Of a stretch of DNA of 64,000 bases, positions 36,401 to 49,900 are shown piece by piece (the first letter of the stretch is position 1; each line of letters starts with the position of its first letter). Below the pieces are notes generated by a model. That model was given only the letters and a program-made list of their open reading frames with translations. It had not been told where the DNA came from and ran no database searches. Source of the DNA: Pegea sp. RAD2-039 (lineage: Eukaryota; Chordata; Thaliacea; Salpida; Salpidae); contig JAQGEQ010000363.1 in assembly GCA_034620365.1 (NCBI GenBank), forward strand, positions 1,364,001-1,428,000. Direction: 5' to 3'. The translations under genes were made by a program, and so were the position numbers.

Positions 36401-39400
36401 CATATCACAGCATAACTATTTTAGAATGGTTTTTTTTTAGAATCTCATAAAATGTTATTTAATTATACGAGGCTCGTTAAAGAGTTAACCATCTTTATCT
36501 CTTTAAAGCAATAATTGATAAAAAAAGAAGCTAATCTCCTACTTTCCACTGAATTTGGAGACTTTGAATTGGATTTGCAATCGCCGAACAAACTATCGCA
36601 GCATCCTCATTTTCGTCTACAGTTAAAGTACTAAGCAGTGATGTAATCTTCGCAGAATCTATGACAAAAATCAAATGAAGATGTAGATCAGTGTTAAGAT
36701 AGACTCACATTGCACATCCAAACTGAAATTAAATCTTCCCTCCCCGATGCTGTTAGTAACTTTTATTTGGTAGTTGCCACCATCAGAAGATGTAAGGTTC
36801 TTCATACTGAGACCCCTATCGGTTTGAGACCAAGAAGAACTTCCTTTTCGGGTTAAGATTTGTTTTTGCCCATCAGAGATAATTTTAAACCACTCAAGTT
36901 TAAATGGAACTGGATTAGATAAAGCTGGGATTGGTATAAAAACATCTTTGCTCTCTATCACGTGACTACGAAAATTGTTTGTAGAAAACCGCGGCTTGAA
37001 TTTAATGTCAAGTAATAGGGTCTTGGTGATGCTTAAACCAGAGAACTTTTCTTCAGTTCTGTAAAAAGTCAACGAGTCACTATAAATTGCTTAGCAGTAA
37101 ACATGACACCAGAGAAACTTTCTCCTTACGTGCAACTCAAGTTTCTGCCATCGTGATGGAAAGAAGGAACGAAATTGAGATTGCTAACTGTCTTAAAACC
37201 GCCATTACTATCAGGTTCAAACCTCTCTTCTATATTTCTAGTCAGCTGTTTGCCATTCAGAAACCTTTTTAAAAGAAATTTAAACATTGAAGTTTAAAAT
37301 AATTCAACCAACCATAAAATTCGACTTTTCGGGTTGCTAGAAGTCGACATTTTGCAAGTGAAAGTGGCTAGTTGACCAGATAATAACTCGGGATTTGAAA
37401 TTAGAAGCAAGTCCTCTGGAGGGTACTTTACCTAAGATATTAAATCAATGATCCCATGAGAAGTATAGGATTTCATTTACAGTTAGAATAGTTTTTATCT
37501 TCTACGATCGTTTTTAGCTGGTGTTAATAGAAATAGTTGAAATAACTTACATATAAGATAACTGAAGTGGAGTTTTGTTTTTGCTTTTTAACTTTGTAAA
37601 CAACCTCGCACTGATAATCGAACAGATTGTTTGATTTGTTAATATCAACTTCTAATACATCGCAATAATTTGACTTTTCAGGTCTACAAATTTCGTTTAT
37701 TAGAGGATTTATGGCAGAGCAATTTTCGTTGATTCTCTTAATAATTTCAACTCCATTTATTTTCCATTTAAAGAAAGATTTTGGATTTCCACGCTGGAGA
37801 TTAAATATATTTTATTGATCGTAAAGAAAACTTCTTTTACAAAGCACAAATTATTAATAAAAATTAGCTAACCTCAACATAACATAATAGAATAACTCGT
37901 TGGTTGAGTAAACTATTGACAGGAACATAGTTAAGACCTGACTCCATCAGATGCTGAGAGGAGGTATAGACTTCTAGTTTCAGCGATTTTGGCTCAAACA
38001 AAACGTTCAAGCGTTTCGTAACCTACAAAATACAAATAGTTTATCCAGCTATATTAAGTGCTAATGATCTCTTTGACATTAAAAAAGCTGTAAAAATCTC
38101 GTCATGAGGCAATGACGAATTAGGTTTAATGGTCTTGTTGAGTTATTAAAATAAGCTGCTGATAAAAACAGTTCAGCTTGGTTTACAAACAGTCAGTAAC
38201 TAGTTGTAATTAAATCATATTTTCCAAACTTATCCACCTGTTTTGTGTAATTTAATATTGGAATTGAAACTTGACAAACGAATTGATCCTTGTAGTCAGA
38301 TGAAGATACTCCAGTAATGTTTAGAAACGAAGCTCCTTTTGTAGAACTCACTGACAATCTGTCATTTCTTATAACTTCAATAAGTTCGCTTGAACCATGC
38401 ATAATTCGAAACCTTGATTCCGTTTATGGAATTAATTTGTAATTTTGTTAACAAATCTTTTTTAAAGCCTTATAATTACCATTTGAAAGATGGCTGAGGA
38501 TTACATGATGAAGCAGAACATTTCAAAGAACTTGAATCGCCTTCAAAATATTCTTCATCCAATGAAGATAACTCAATAAGAGCAGGAGCATCTATTAACC
38601 CAAATTGTCACATTTTGTTGTCTAAAACTAAACTCATCAACTCACATAAGACGTCCAAGTTTAATTTCTCACTCAATGTCTTTTTTAAATGCTCATTTGA
38701 AGCCTCACATTCAATGACGTCACCAGGCTCAATGACACGGCGCAGCTTGTATCTTTGAAAGTCCGAAGATTTAGATATCATCTCTTCACTTGTATATTCT
38801 TCTTTATTCTGAGATACAAATTGTTAAACTTAAATTTTTAATAGTTTTAATTTTACTTTATCTTTAAAAAAAGCAGATTGTAGTAAAATTTACATTTTTA
38901 TGTTACATTTTATTACTTTCCAACTGTTTATATTTCGACATATTTGTATTTTTTATCATAACTAAAAGCTAATAATTTTAACTTACAATTTTCCAGACTA
39001 CTTTAGGTTTTGGGTTCCCTCCAGAAACATCGCAATAAATCTCTACAAGTTGACCAGCAATCACTTTGTCTGCAACCTTCCAAACTTTTACGCTATCTGG
39101 AGGTCCTAAAAATATTTTAACAATTTAACAAATTCCCATAATTAAAAATTCACAACTAACTCAAAAACTCGATTGAAACGTTAACAGAAACATTTTTAAT
39201 TTGTTTGTAGGTGCTTGTAGCAGTGCATTCAATTGTTTTCTGACTAAAAACTTCATCTGATTCCAAATGTAAAATGCTTTCACTTGTCTTTAAGTATTTA
39301 TCTAGAAGATAAAAGGAAAATTTAACATTCCACAAAAACCAATTATTTAACAGTATTACTAGATCCTTGCTTCTCAGTTTGAATAGATCGATCAGAAACA

Positions 39401-40529
39401 TCCTGACCGTCAATCTTCCAGATAATGGTAGCAGCAGGCTTACTATCGGTGGCAACACATTTTAAATTTGCATCGGATCCTTTTATTACATAAAACTTGC
39501 TATCTTGTTCTCCAACGATTGTAACATTTTTTGGAGGGTCTGAAATAAATAAACTGATAATTTAAGTGTTTTAAGAGTTGAATAACTTACCAATCACTTC
39601 AATGTAGAAATCCTTTGACTTATGAAGACCGAATTGGCAGCTGTAAACACCTTCATCTTCAAACGAAACATTTCCATGGTATAAAGTTGAATGACCTAAA
39701 TAAAAATACATAAGTAGACACAAGATATAATCTTTTATGTAAAAAATATCTATAATTTCCATTGCTTATAAATTTCCTCTTATGTTTGTTTTTAAATAAA
39801 ATAAAAATATATCTAATGGGCCACAAACCTTTAATCTTATCGGTTACATACTTCCCTAATATCTGAAGATTGTCAACAATTCCATCTTTCACCCATTGTA
39901 GGCTTTGCACCTATAACTCAAATCATTAGCTGGTTTCAATAGACTACGAAACTTAGATCATCAACCTTACCTCCTTATCTGATAAACCAGTAAAAGCACA
40001 TTCGGAAGTTTTATTCTCTCCAAACAATGCAGTAGAATTATTTGGCTGACGATGCATTTTTATGTTGACACAAAAATCTTTAAAAGGTGAAAATGTTACA
40101 AAGAGCTACGAATCAAAACTTTCACAAACGACTCTCATAAGAAATTGAGTCATCATTTTTATTTCTTCAAACCCTCCTACCATAATAATTTGATAATAAA
40201 TAGCATTTTTTAAAATATACACTATGATAATATCAAATTTACAGCTATGAAAAGAAGATTCTGAAAATTTGGAATTTCTATCACAGGAAAGATATCAGCT
40301 TACAACAATAGTTTGTTTTGAAGTGTAGTAAAATAACTTAGAAAATTATAAATCTAGTTCACAAGATTAACTTTCAGAGCATTTAACTTAAGTTTTGATA
40401 CTTTTACAACTCTTAAATTTTATCGGTAATATTACATCATTTGCTTGTACTTATTAACAGAGTTATACAAAAAAACTTACCACTAAAATATACGATTCCA
40501 AGTAATAAATAAATAATTTTAAACTCCAT
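33459..40529 (-). CDS. nephrin / sticks-and-stones-type IgSF adhesion receptor
   Basis: Twenty-seven exons join in phase to 1,429 residues: complement(join(33459..33716,33770..34143,34192..34419,34467..34518,34571..34638,34695..34835,35171..35382,35411..35522,35577..35752,35807..35966,36022..36184,36543..36658,36709..37058,37130..37264,37313..37431,37551..37793,37873..38022,38238..38412,38480..38591,38646..38808,38987..39105,39161..39301,39360..39539,39591..39695,39829..39910,39971..40077,40481..40529)). After a signal peptide come six Ig domains (W and paired Cys visible, e.g. ANLKCVATD, GGNPKPKVVW, DEGVYSC). A cysteine-less Ig-like unit is encoded by the exon at 36709..37058. Two more Ig domains follow (DEGSYICTAKNDIG; GLSCVAEGRP), then one FN3, a transmembrane helix at 34695..34835 (FVAVGIVALVAICILTICI) and a Ser/Thr-rich tail of about 325 residues. 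Six Ig, a spacer, two Ig and FN3 is the nephrin/SNS/Hibris order. These are surface receptors for cell recognition, fusion or filtration slits. Confidence 0.85.
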
Positions 40530-43500
40530 TATATCTCCAATTTAAAAAAAAACATAGATTTGATAAAACAATCTTAAAAATATTCTAAAAACAAAAAAAG
40601 AAACTAAAAGGTCTAATATAGTTTTACGCAAATAAATTATTTCATAGAAGTCACCACTCGAAACTAACGCTGAAAATAAACTGTTAGAGAATATTCAAAA
40701 ATGAATGTTGTATATAAATGAAAAAACTTGCTGTCATTTCAAAGATTGTTCTTACTGATTGTTAATCATAAAGTTTCGCTGTAAACCACTTCAAAATATG
40801 AGATAAGAACTCTACTGGTTAAATGGTACGCTTTTTCTGTCTGATATATATTCAACAAACTATCTCCTTTTTCATTTTCAACATCACTTGTTCTTTTTTC
40901 CGAATTACATTTTATTAAACTGAGATACTTTTATTTTTAAAGTTTTTCGGTAAATTCATGTTTTGAAAAATTTATTACAAATTAAATCAGTTTCAAATAT
41001 TCAACAAAATTTTATCGCTGATTAAACTTAGTGCTATTTTTAGATCTTAATATTGCCAAAAAATTTATTGAGTTAATTAACTACATATCTTTACTATATA
41101 AATTTTTTTAAAGCAACAAAATAAATTCGTTATCAATAGAATAATAAAACAATTTTATAGATAAAAATAAAACATCCCATCGTTTTTTCATCACTTGTAC
41201 TAATTAGGTTTAGATTTATGTTTATATATCACCAAAAGTTGCTTACTAAAACATAACTTTACATTTTTATAAGAAAACAGAACAATTTGACCGACTAAAA
41301 CTTTTAGCTAAATATATTAAAAGTTTTTTATTTTTTCTAAATCAATTAAATAAGTTAAGAATTAGCTATAGCTATGATTAATGAAATTTGAGATCGCTTA
41401 AGTCTCTAATGTATAAAAGCTGGTGTACAGAGCTAAGATATTTGATAAGTAAGTACACAGCTGAATATCAAAATCTGCAGTATAGGACTACCTACACTGT
41501 ATTAAATTTCACTTGTTTAACCTTTTTGTTACTTAGTATCTGATGGCTAGTAGAAAATGTATACAGTAAAATCATTCCTTATAAAAATATAAATAACAAA
41601 GCTGTTCTTTTTTTTTTTTACATTCTTTATCAATTCTAGTTTTACTCAGTATCTGATAGTCAGTGGAAAGAAAAACGAAATAAAAAACATGTCAAACTTT
41701 TGAGCTATAAAATTCATTACCAAAATGCATCTATATAAAACATTTGAGAAATTTAAAGACTATATATCTAAATAAATATAGCATTGCTAATAAAAATTTC
41801 AAAATGTAAAGTCACAAATACGGTCATTTAATTAGCTGGTAGATGAGGGAGTTAACAATTATTTTTTCTTTATGATTTTGTTTAAACTTTGTACTTTCAA
41901 GATAAGAGCAAGAACCAAGTAACTGTTGATAAAAACAATGAAAAGGTAAAACACTAATAATAGCTTATCAGTATCCTGATTTTTAATAAAAAAATCAAAT
42001 AAATTTTTTTGTTGAAATCTGTTTCATGTTAAACTAGCTTTATTGGATTAGTTAGATCTGATTATTTTTGACAAGCTTGGTTTGATCTTGTATATTTAAA
42101 AAAAAACTTTTTAAGCATTGAAAGTCAGAAATCATTATACATTAAAACTTTTTTGCGAAACATAAACTATTTTTAATATATTTCAGATAATTTGATGAGA
42201 TAATTATCATCTGAAAATCTTATTTAATATTATGATAAGCGATTAAAAACGACCCAAACTTTGAATTTCCTTTCAAATGAAATTTATGCGAGTGATGTAT
42301 CTACTAAACTTTAAAGAAAGTGATAAAATCTCTTGAATAAAAAATCTATTTTCATTTAAATCTTTTTTTCCACAAATTTCGTGTAACCAAATATTTATTT
42401 TTGAATAATAATAGCTTGTGATATTTTTAGAATAAATATTTTGATAACTTAAATTCCAAAGCACTGAATAAAACAAAGCATACAGTATAAGGTCTTATAA
42501 AAATCTCTAATTCAAAATCTATTTCACTAAATTTTCATTTTTAAAGTCTTGGCACTACTTTTTTTTATTTTTAAAGTTTTTTAAACTTCTGAAAAATTTC
42601 TGTCAGTTGAAATTTTTTGTTTGAAATAATACTTATACATAATTTATTGTTTTATTCTTTATAAACGACTCCATTGATCACTATATCATAATTGGTATGA
42701 CATCAAATCATTTAAAAAGGTTAGCATAAGCAAATCACTTTTTAAAGTAAGTAGTTGGTGCCAAAGTAAACAAGAATGAGATTTCCTATGAATCACAAAG
42801 TAATTAAATATTTTAAAAACGATGAGTTTTCTTTCTTATCAGGAAGTACGAAACAGAAATTGCCTTAAATAATCTTAGCATAACCCTAGCATTTTCTTGA
42901 ACCAACATAAAATAACTGGCTTATTAAGCAATGATTGATAAAGTCTCTTGCAGCTCAACAGTTATCAGTGAGCATTAAAGCTAACTTTAAATTTGATTTG
43001 TTTAAAGTTATATTATTATACAGTCAATTAAGTATATGTGTTGGTATATGAGTATAATATACATCATTTTATTTGCTTATATCAAACTGTATAATAATCA
43101 AACAATGAATGCATGAATAACTACATTGTAAAAGCAATTTAGCAATGCTCCAAAACAAAACAGACATAATTAAGATAAAAAAATAACTTTAAAAAAATAC
43201 TTTAATCAATTAAACCTGCTGAGTCTCTAAGCTTGATGAGGTTAATTGCAAAGTATTTTTATGACTTTTTACATTTATTAAGCTTGATAAACCAGCAAAA
43301 GTGGATGGAACAAAAAAAGAATAAAAGTGGATTGTAAACTTAGAAGAACATTGAAAGAACTAGGACAAATTTACCTTATTGATATGAGAATAAAATACAA
43401 TGATTCTGATTTGCTCAATATAAATACAAAAAAATTGTATTTCTTAAAGTTTGTTAAAGTATAATTAAAAACTAATCATCTAATTTAGTTGGCCAAAACA

Positions 43501-43789
43501 AAGACATCTAAAAAGGTTTCTTTGTACTTAAATTTTCAAAAATAGCTTTAAAATTAAAAATCCGGCAAAAAAAACAGCTAGATTTAAAAATTTTATTTAG
43601 TTGGTATCTAGACGCTCAATCGACAAAAGCATCGATTTACAGCTTAATCAAAATTTTTTCAAACAAAGTAGATTATAATTCAAAATATACTTTAAAGCTT
43701 TAATAAATTTATTTTAATAGTTAATCATGAATATCTAGTAAATTAGTTATTTTGGCAAATATCTGAAACTGTTCTGTGTTATTTCCTTT
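40530..43789. other. intergenic stretch between divergent genes
   Basis: This 3.2 kb A/T-rich region lies between the start of the nephrin-like gene (-) and the start of FAM161 (+), so it must carry both promoters. A word around CTTAGTATCTGATGGCTAGT (near 41533) recurs in diverged form near 41646. No other structure is recognised. Confidence 0.5.
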
Positions 43790-46362
43790 ATGAAAAATAT
43801 TTTACATCAAAACTTTCAAATGAATCAACATCAGCTATCAAAAGTTACTTATGGATCCTTTATTCCTGCTAAAATATCAGGAACTAATAAACAGATGGAA
43901 TCAGTTGATCAGAAAGATGAAGAAGATTTTCAGGTGAATAATTTCTAACTTAATGTCATCTGATTTTAGTCATGAAAATATTTAAATCATGAAATGAATT
44001 TTAGAAAAAAGTTTAATTTCATGTTTATCAGGAATTTTTTAATAAATTTCAATTATATGAATTATAATAATCTTGGATAGAAATTGTGATTCTTACAAGA
44101 AGTATTTTTAGGATGAATTTCCTTTACATGTGCATCAACCAGAACCAAAAAATTTTTCAAAACCGTATATTAGAAATCAACATCAAATTGAGATCTTAGA
44201 GAGCGATAAGGAAGAAAAAATCTCTGAATTTTATAATAGAATAAAACTGTTACAAATAGAACAGCAAAAAACTTTTGATCTTATCAATAAGTTATCTACA
44301 AATGAGTATGTTTAAAATTTTGAATTATAATTCAAAAATATATAAAGCTAAATATTCAATAAAATTTTATTAAAAGAATCATATTTTATATTCTATTTCA
44401 TGCTTATTAGCTTAAGAAAGATTAGATTATTGATGAAAGTTTTTTTTTCAAGTAAACAAATATTAATAAAAATATTTTTTAGATTATGTGGTCAATTTGA
44501 ATCATGTGAAAGCTTCAAAGAAGGAAAATTTAAGAAATCAATTTTTAATGAAAAGATTCCTCAAAAAAATGCTTTTATCGAAAATGTTCTCGAAAAAATG
44601 TGGGAAAACTTCAATTGTGATGCTGCCATCTCACGTGGTCATGCTACAGAACAAAAAGAAAAGATTTATTGTAAAAAACAATCCTGGAAACCGATTGTAA
44701 CTGTTCCCAAACCTTTCAAGATGACAGTTAGAGAAGAAAAGAAGAAAATTTCTGAAGAAAAGAAAAAGTAAAAATCAAAAAAATCAAAAACATTTTTAAC
44801 AAACTTTTTCTTGAAGGCAATTACAATGTAAAGACACAGATGATGAAGAAATGAAAGATTATCAGCACAGACATCGAGCAAAGACTGCTCCTGCTACTAC
44901 CTTCATCCCATTATTTAAAGAGATAAATGAAATGAATGAACAGAGATCAAGGGAGAACAGGAAGAATGCATTTGCAGTCACTATGGCAATACAAAAACCT
45001 TTCACCTTCGATGAAAGGGAAAAAATTAAAAAGATCAAAAAAGTAGAAAATACTCAAATCGGCTAAAGTTGAGTTAGGGATGTTGTGTTTCAGGAAGAGG
45101 AGCTGGAAAGAATCCGACAAAAAGAATATGAAGAGATCAAACAAAGATGCAAGTTTAAAGCAACTCCTCTTCGAGAAGATATTTTTGAATCTTCTATTTA
45201 TGATCAAATCAAAGAGGACGAGTTGTATAGAAAAGTCAAAGGAAGGATTAGGTGATAAGATCGTCTAATCACAAAAGATCTTGCAACTTTTGATGCGCAG
45301 GAGAGAAGAGCTCTTTCTCAGCGCTTCTCTACCACCTCGGATGAAAGATCAACATTTCAAAGAGGCAGAGAAGAAGCAAATGAAGATGAAGAAGTTAGAA
45401 GAGGCTCAGAGGTTTTCCTTCAAACCCCAAATCAGCGAGATGCCGGATTTCGAGAAGCTTCATCGTCAAGAGATGAAAAAAAAGATGCGAGAAGAAATGA
45501 TCAAATCTGATCCTACTCCTATCCAACCTTTCAATCTTCGGGCATCTACTCGCATCCGCCGCAAATCTCTAGAAGAAGATTCTCGATCAACTTTCAAAAC
45601 TTCTTATCGGCCTTGCAGCTCAAGTATGTCCCGGATGTTGCAATCTTTCTCATCCTATAATGACGTCATCACAGCAATCCCAATACGGATGTCAGATTCA
45701 GCTCGGAAGAGGATGCAGAGTGTCCGAGGATCACTGCAAGCAGAAAGACAACAAAAAGATGAGAAAAAGAAGATAGAAGATCAACGGAAAGATCAGAAGC
45801 AGAAGTTGAAGAAGCAGATTGCTCGATCTAGTGCGATGATTGAAGCTTGTAAAGATCCTACATTAGAAGAGAGAGTTGAAAAGAGCAAGTAAGATTAAGT
45901 GTAAAGACTTTGAGAATGTTGAATATGATGCACAGGGAAGAGATGAGATCTCGGCAGATCGAGTATCAAAGATTCTTGCGAGAAGTGAAGAATAAAGTAG
46001 AACAGCGCCCTCTGCTGGTTCAGCAACATGATCAAGTGAGCTAATCTTGCTGATCTTCATCACCTCATCGATCTATTTACAGAAAATTGCTGAGGATCAT
46101 GCTGAGAAAAGATTTAAAAAAATCTTACAAAGATCAGGACTTTCAGAAGATAATCTGAACTTTCAGGACACATCTTCATCTCTAAAAGATTTCAAATATT
46201 CTCAACAAGAAGAAAGCTTTCAGGAATCGACACAGTAAGTCAAATGATACTTCATCCGATGATCTGATTGGTTGTTTTTGTAGATTATCAGAATCAAATG
46301 ACTTCATTGATGAAAAGATTGAAAGTTGCGTTGAAGATCAAAAAATTCTGGATTTAGATTGA
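43790..46362 (+). CDS. FAM161A: FAM161 (UPF0564) centrosome/cilium protein
   Basis: Nine exons, join(43790..43933,44112..44305,44483..44767,44817..45042,45094..45251,45301..45888,45936..46035,46083..46234,46284..46362), give 641 residues. FAM161 proteins are coiled-coil microtubule-associated components of centrioles and connecting cilia. The conserved UPF0564 region appears as HRAKTAPATTFIPLFKEINE, then RSRENRKNAF..MAIQKPFTFDERE, CKFKATPLREDIFES and a later RFSFKPQISEMPDFEKLH. The helix ending VKNKVEQRPLLVQQ is also typical. The sequence is very rich in Lys, Glu and Arg, as in long helices. Starts at 43790 and 43820 are both in frame; the first is used here. The stop is followed within ten bases by an AATAAA signal (46372..46377). 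The large exon at 45301 has higher G+C than the rest and carries a TGACGTCA word. Confidence 0.88.
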
Positions 46363-46371
46363 TTATATTTC

Positions 46372-46377
46372 AATAAA
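46372..46377 (+). terminator. AATAAA polyadenylation signal of FAM161
   Basis: A canonical AATAAA begins 10 bases after the FAM161 stop codon, implying an unusually short 3' UTR. Confidence 0.6.
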
Positions 46378-46645
46378 ATTGTTTGAATGAAACTAAGATA
46401 GGGATCCTTGATTCGTAGATTTTATAATGTTCATAATCTCTTCTTCTTTCTATTTCTAAATGTAAAAAGGTTGAAAAAAAACTTGAACAAATTTCTTAAA
46501 TAATTATCTTGATATAAAAGTGATAAAATGCAATCGATCTTAAAAGACAATTGTTTTTATGAAGTTTGAAGTTATTCTGAATGTTCTTTTATTAATGAAT
46601 ATATTCAAAGACTTATTATTTAGAAGTTTTCTCTAAACAAGTCAA

Positions 46646-46993
46646 ATGGTCAAATTTTATCTTGAAGAGTTAAGATCATTTTTGTGGCTTCCGCTAGGTG
46701 GTGCTATTGAGTATTTTAGAAACCAACCTCCGCACTTTGAACATTTTGTTTGGCTCGTGATAGAAAGCAATGATTTAATAAAAGTGAAAGCTCGTTTAAA
46801 ATACAAAAAACTAATTTACAAAGTAATTTCTAAGTATTACTTTGATCTGCAATTATTCTTAAGTTCTTTGAAAGTGGTTGAAATAGAAAAACTTAATAAT
46901 TTAAACAAATATGAAAACATTTCAAGTTTAGATGCTGATGCGTTCAGTCATGCATGGCGAGAACATCAACTAATTAATGAATCTATTGATTAA
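46646..46993 (+). CDS. hypothetical single-exon ORF (115 residues)
   Basis: I do not recognise this protein. The frame is open for 115 codons in A/T-rich DNA where stops are frequent; by rough composition this would happen by chance well under once per window. The product has a hydrophobic, aromatic front half (FLWLPLGGAIEYF, PHFEHFVWLVIES) and a Lys/Leu-rich, probably helical back half, with no signal peptide or obvious domain. It lies about 280 bases downstream of the FAM161 stop on the same strand. It could be a small lineage-specific gene, an exon of an unseen gene, or part of an old mobile element. Confidence 0.25.
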   Translation: MVKFYLEELRSFLWLPLGGAIEYFRNQPPHFEHFVWLVIESNDLIKVKARLKYKKLIYKVISKYYFDLQLFLSSLKVVEIEKLNNLNKYENISSLDADAFSHAWREHQLINESID

Positions 46994-49900
46994 AGCAGTC
47001 ATGATGAGCCATCATAAGGACGTTTACCGTCAGGTCACGCGTAGGGCTTCTAGATTCCTTTTTAAAAGTCTCATAAGTAATTTAAATATGTTGAACGCAA
47101 ACAAGATAAATCAAGATTCAATTGAATCAGTTTAATTAACTTTCCGATTAAATTCAATTTGTTTGTTTTATTGACAAAGTTGATTCACTGCGAGCAACTT
47201 ACAATGTTTTAAAATAGTTTAAGCTCATGAAAAATTTTAATTAAAACTGTTAGAATGTTGACAGAAAACTCAGTTAATAGTTAAAATATCTGAACTGTTT
47301 AAAAAATATTTATGAAAATCGACTATTTTCAAAACTCAAAATTTGAATTTAGAAAAGTCTGCAACAAACATAAGAAAGCTGTTCTTGTGAATTAAATAAG
47401 AGTTTGTTAGATATTTTTGTAGCTATTAAAGTATTAAGAGTTTATTTTACGTTAAAAACGATTAAAGTTATTTACGGTTTGAACTTATTTAAGAAGTTAG
47501 TTTATTTAGCGTAAATGCAAAAAATTACTTGATACAAAATATACGATTAAAAAATATCAATTAGATTGCTACAAGTTAATTTGAATAATTTTACAACTTA
47601 ATTTATAGCTGTAATCAGTCTATTAATTTTGAATTAACATAAAACCTGTCTTATCACTCTAACTTTTTTTGAATTTCTGCAATGATGGTTTTCAAATACT
47701 TTTAATTATAAATTAATTAATTTGATTGAAAGAAGTTAACTGTTTGTAATATTAACAAAATGTTTAAAAAGCATTTTTATTTCGTATAAGTGTTTGGTTT
47801 TCATTTAAATTACTTTGCTATAATATAATTATCCAAAAGATGTTTCAAAAATTCAACGTTTAAGACATAACTGGAAAAATTCAATGCTAAATTTAGAACA
47901 ATAATAAATATTTAACTATAAATAATAACTTTTGGGTTTTATATCGACTTTCTTATAAGCTATAGCATCAAAATTTTATTATAAACAATTTGATACAATG
48001 ATTAAATTGTAAAAGTAAAATTTATGTAAACAAATAAAGTAGTGCCTCGTAGTCTTATTTGAAGCTATTTTAACCTTTTCATTATCGATTATAGACATTT
48101 GTTTTAAATCAGTAAAATAGTTATCATTATAAGCAAGATAGATAAAAAATTGTGTTGTTTGTTTGGGGTATATAATAAAAGTAAAGTATATTCAAAAATT
48201 TAAGCGGTATCCATTTGAGAAATTTATTTTAGATTAAGGAGATTCAAGATTAGATATATCTGACCCTAAGTATTTCTTAGGTTTTCAATTGATCTTTTTG
48301 TTAACACTTTAAAAGCATTTAAATGAGTCATTAAATAAATTAAAATACCGTAAATTGATTAAAAGTTTAAAAAGATTTTTGAAACTCGAAAAATGTTCAA
48401 TTTGTTTTGAATGTAAACCTGTTAACATCGATTTAATAAATCGTGTTTCAATCTCCTGAGTTTTAATCTTTTCAAAGATTACAAAATTTATAAATCAACT
48501 TTAATGAAAAGCTCGTAAGCAAACTTATCATTTTTTGGTTTCAAATTATTGTGAAATCACAAAATGATGGTTTTAAATATAAATTCAAAAGTTTGATGAA
48601 AATTGATTGAAGGTTTTATTCATTCTGAAGTCTTACTTACCTATCACAACTACCAAATATTGACAGTAAGAAAGTTTAAATGTTTATTTATGACTTGGAT
48701 TAATTTCAGCTTGTTTTACATCTTGAGCATCAATGTCGTAAATTTAGATTGCTTTTCACAATGGCTTTATATTTTACTGTCATAAAATAAAAAGATAACT
48801 TCAAAAAATATTTTTTCAAGATGAAATCAGTCGTAAAATTAAGTTGTCATAATTTTTGAGGTATAGAAATTTGCTGAATAAGTTTGCAATTACACTGATA
48901 ATGATTTATTTATCATCAAAACACTTCTGATAATAAGCTTCCGTTGAAGGTTAAGTTTTAAAAAAGGGTTTTGATAGATATTAGAAAGAAATCGGATTGA
49001 AATAATAACTCAATAATCTGTTATTAAAATCTTTCAAAGCTCATCACTCTGCTACTTTTTGTAAAACTGAAAAATCAACAAACTTTGAATCTGGTAAAAA
49101 ACACGTCAATTACGTCAGACTCAAAATCTTCCTTTTAATTTGCATTTTAAGCCACGTGATCAAAAAATCCAACCAAATACTTTATCTCAAAACTAATCAA
49201 GTTGCTATGACAATCCGATAATGATGTCACAACGCCGTGGTTGCCATGACAACCTTATACGGAATCGATCACATGATTCAGATCAATCGTCTAATCCGAA
49301 ACCAATGTGTGGTCCACAATCATTCGGTCCGATCGCACCGTTGGTGGCCGGAAAGATTATGACGTCACATCCGTCTCCGTCACCGCTGCAAATCGTTTTA
49401 AAGCAGCCACTAGTCGGCTGCCGATGGCGTCACCACTGTCGCTATGATCACATGTTAAGGAGCGATAACCGAAGCATCAATGACGTCATCAGCGGCTGTT
49501 TGTTGTCTAAATCAAACCAGCCACCAGAGGGCGTCATCAGTTGTTGGTAAATTAAGCGCGAAACGGAAATTGACTTCCGGCATCGAAGAATGCGCCAGCA
49601 GCTGATGACGTGCCACTTCCGGTACTGATGACGTCATCAGCTGCTTCAAGTCTCGACATTTTTCGGCTGAAAAATAATTTCTCTGAGAAATGAGCGGGCT
49701 CAGTGATTCGTGACGCTCAGAATGATGACGTCACATTCGCTCATAAAATTCTCGCACTCTGATTAATTGCTGATTGGGAAATATTGCAAATCCAGGTTTA
49801 TGTCAGTTTGTTGCTATGATGATGATGACGTCACGGTGATGAAAGACGGACTGAAGTTGCTATGACAACCGATTTTGTTGTCGGTTACCATGATGACAGC

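Noticed and set aside
44947..45207. Minus-strand Phe-rich ORF of 86 codons
   Set aside because: It is the antisense shadow of Lys/Glu-rich FAM161 exons.
49221..49550. 109-codon ORF upstream of BMPER
   Set aside because: It lies in G+C-richer promoter-like DNA full of repeated words; composition alone explains the open frame and the translation has no domain character.
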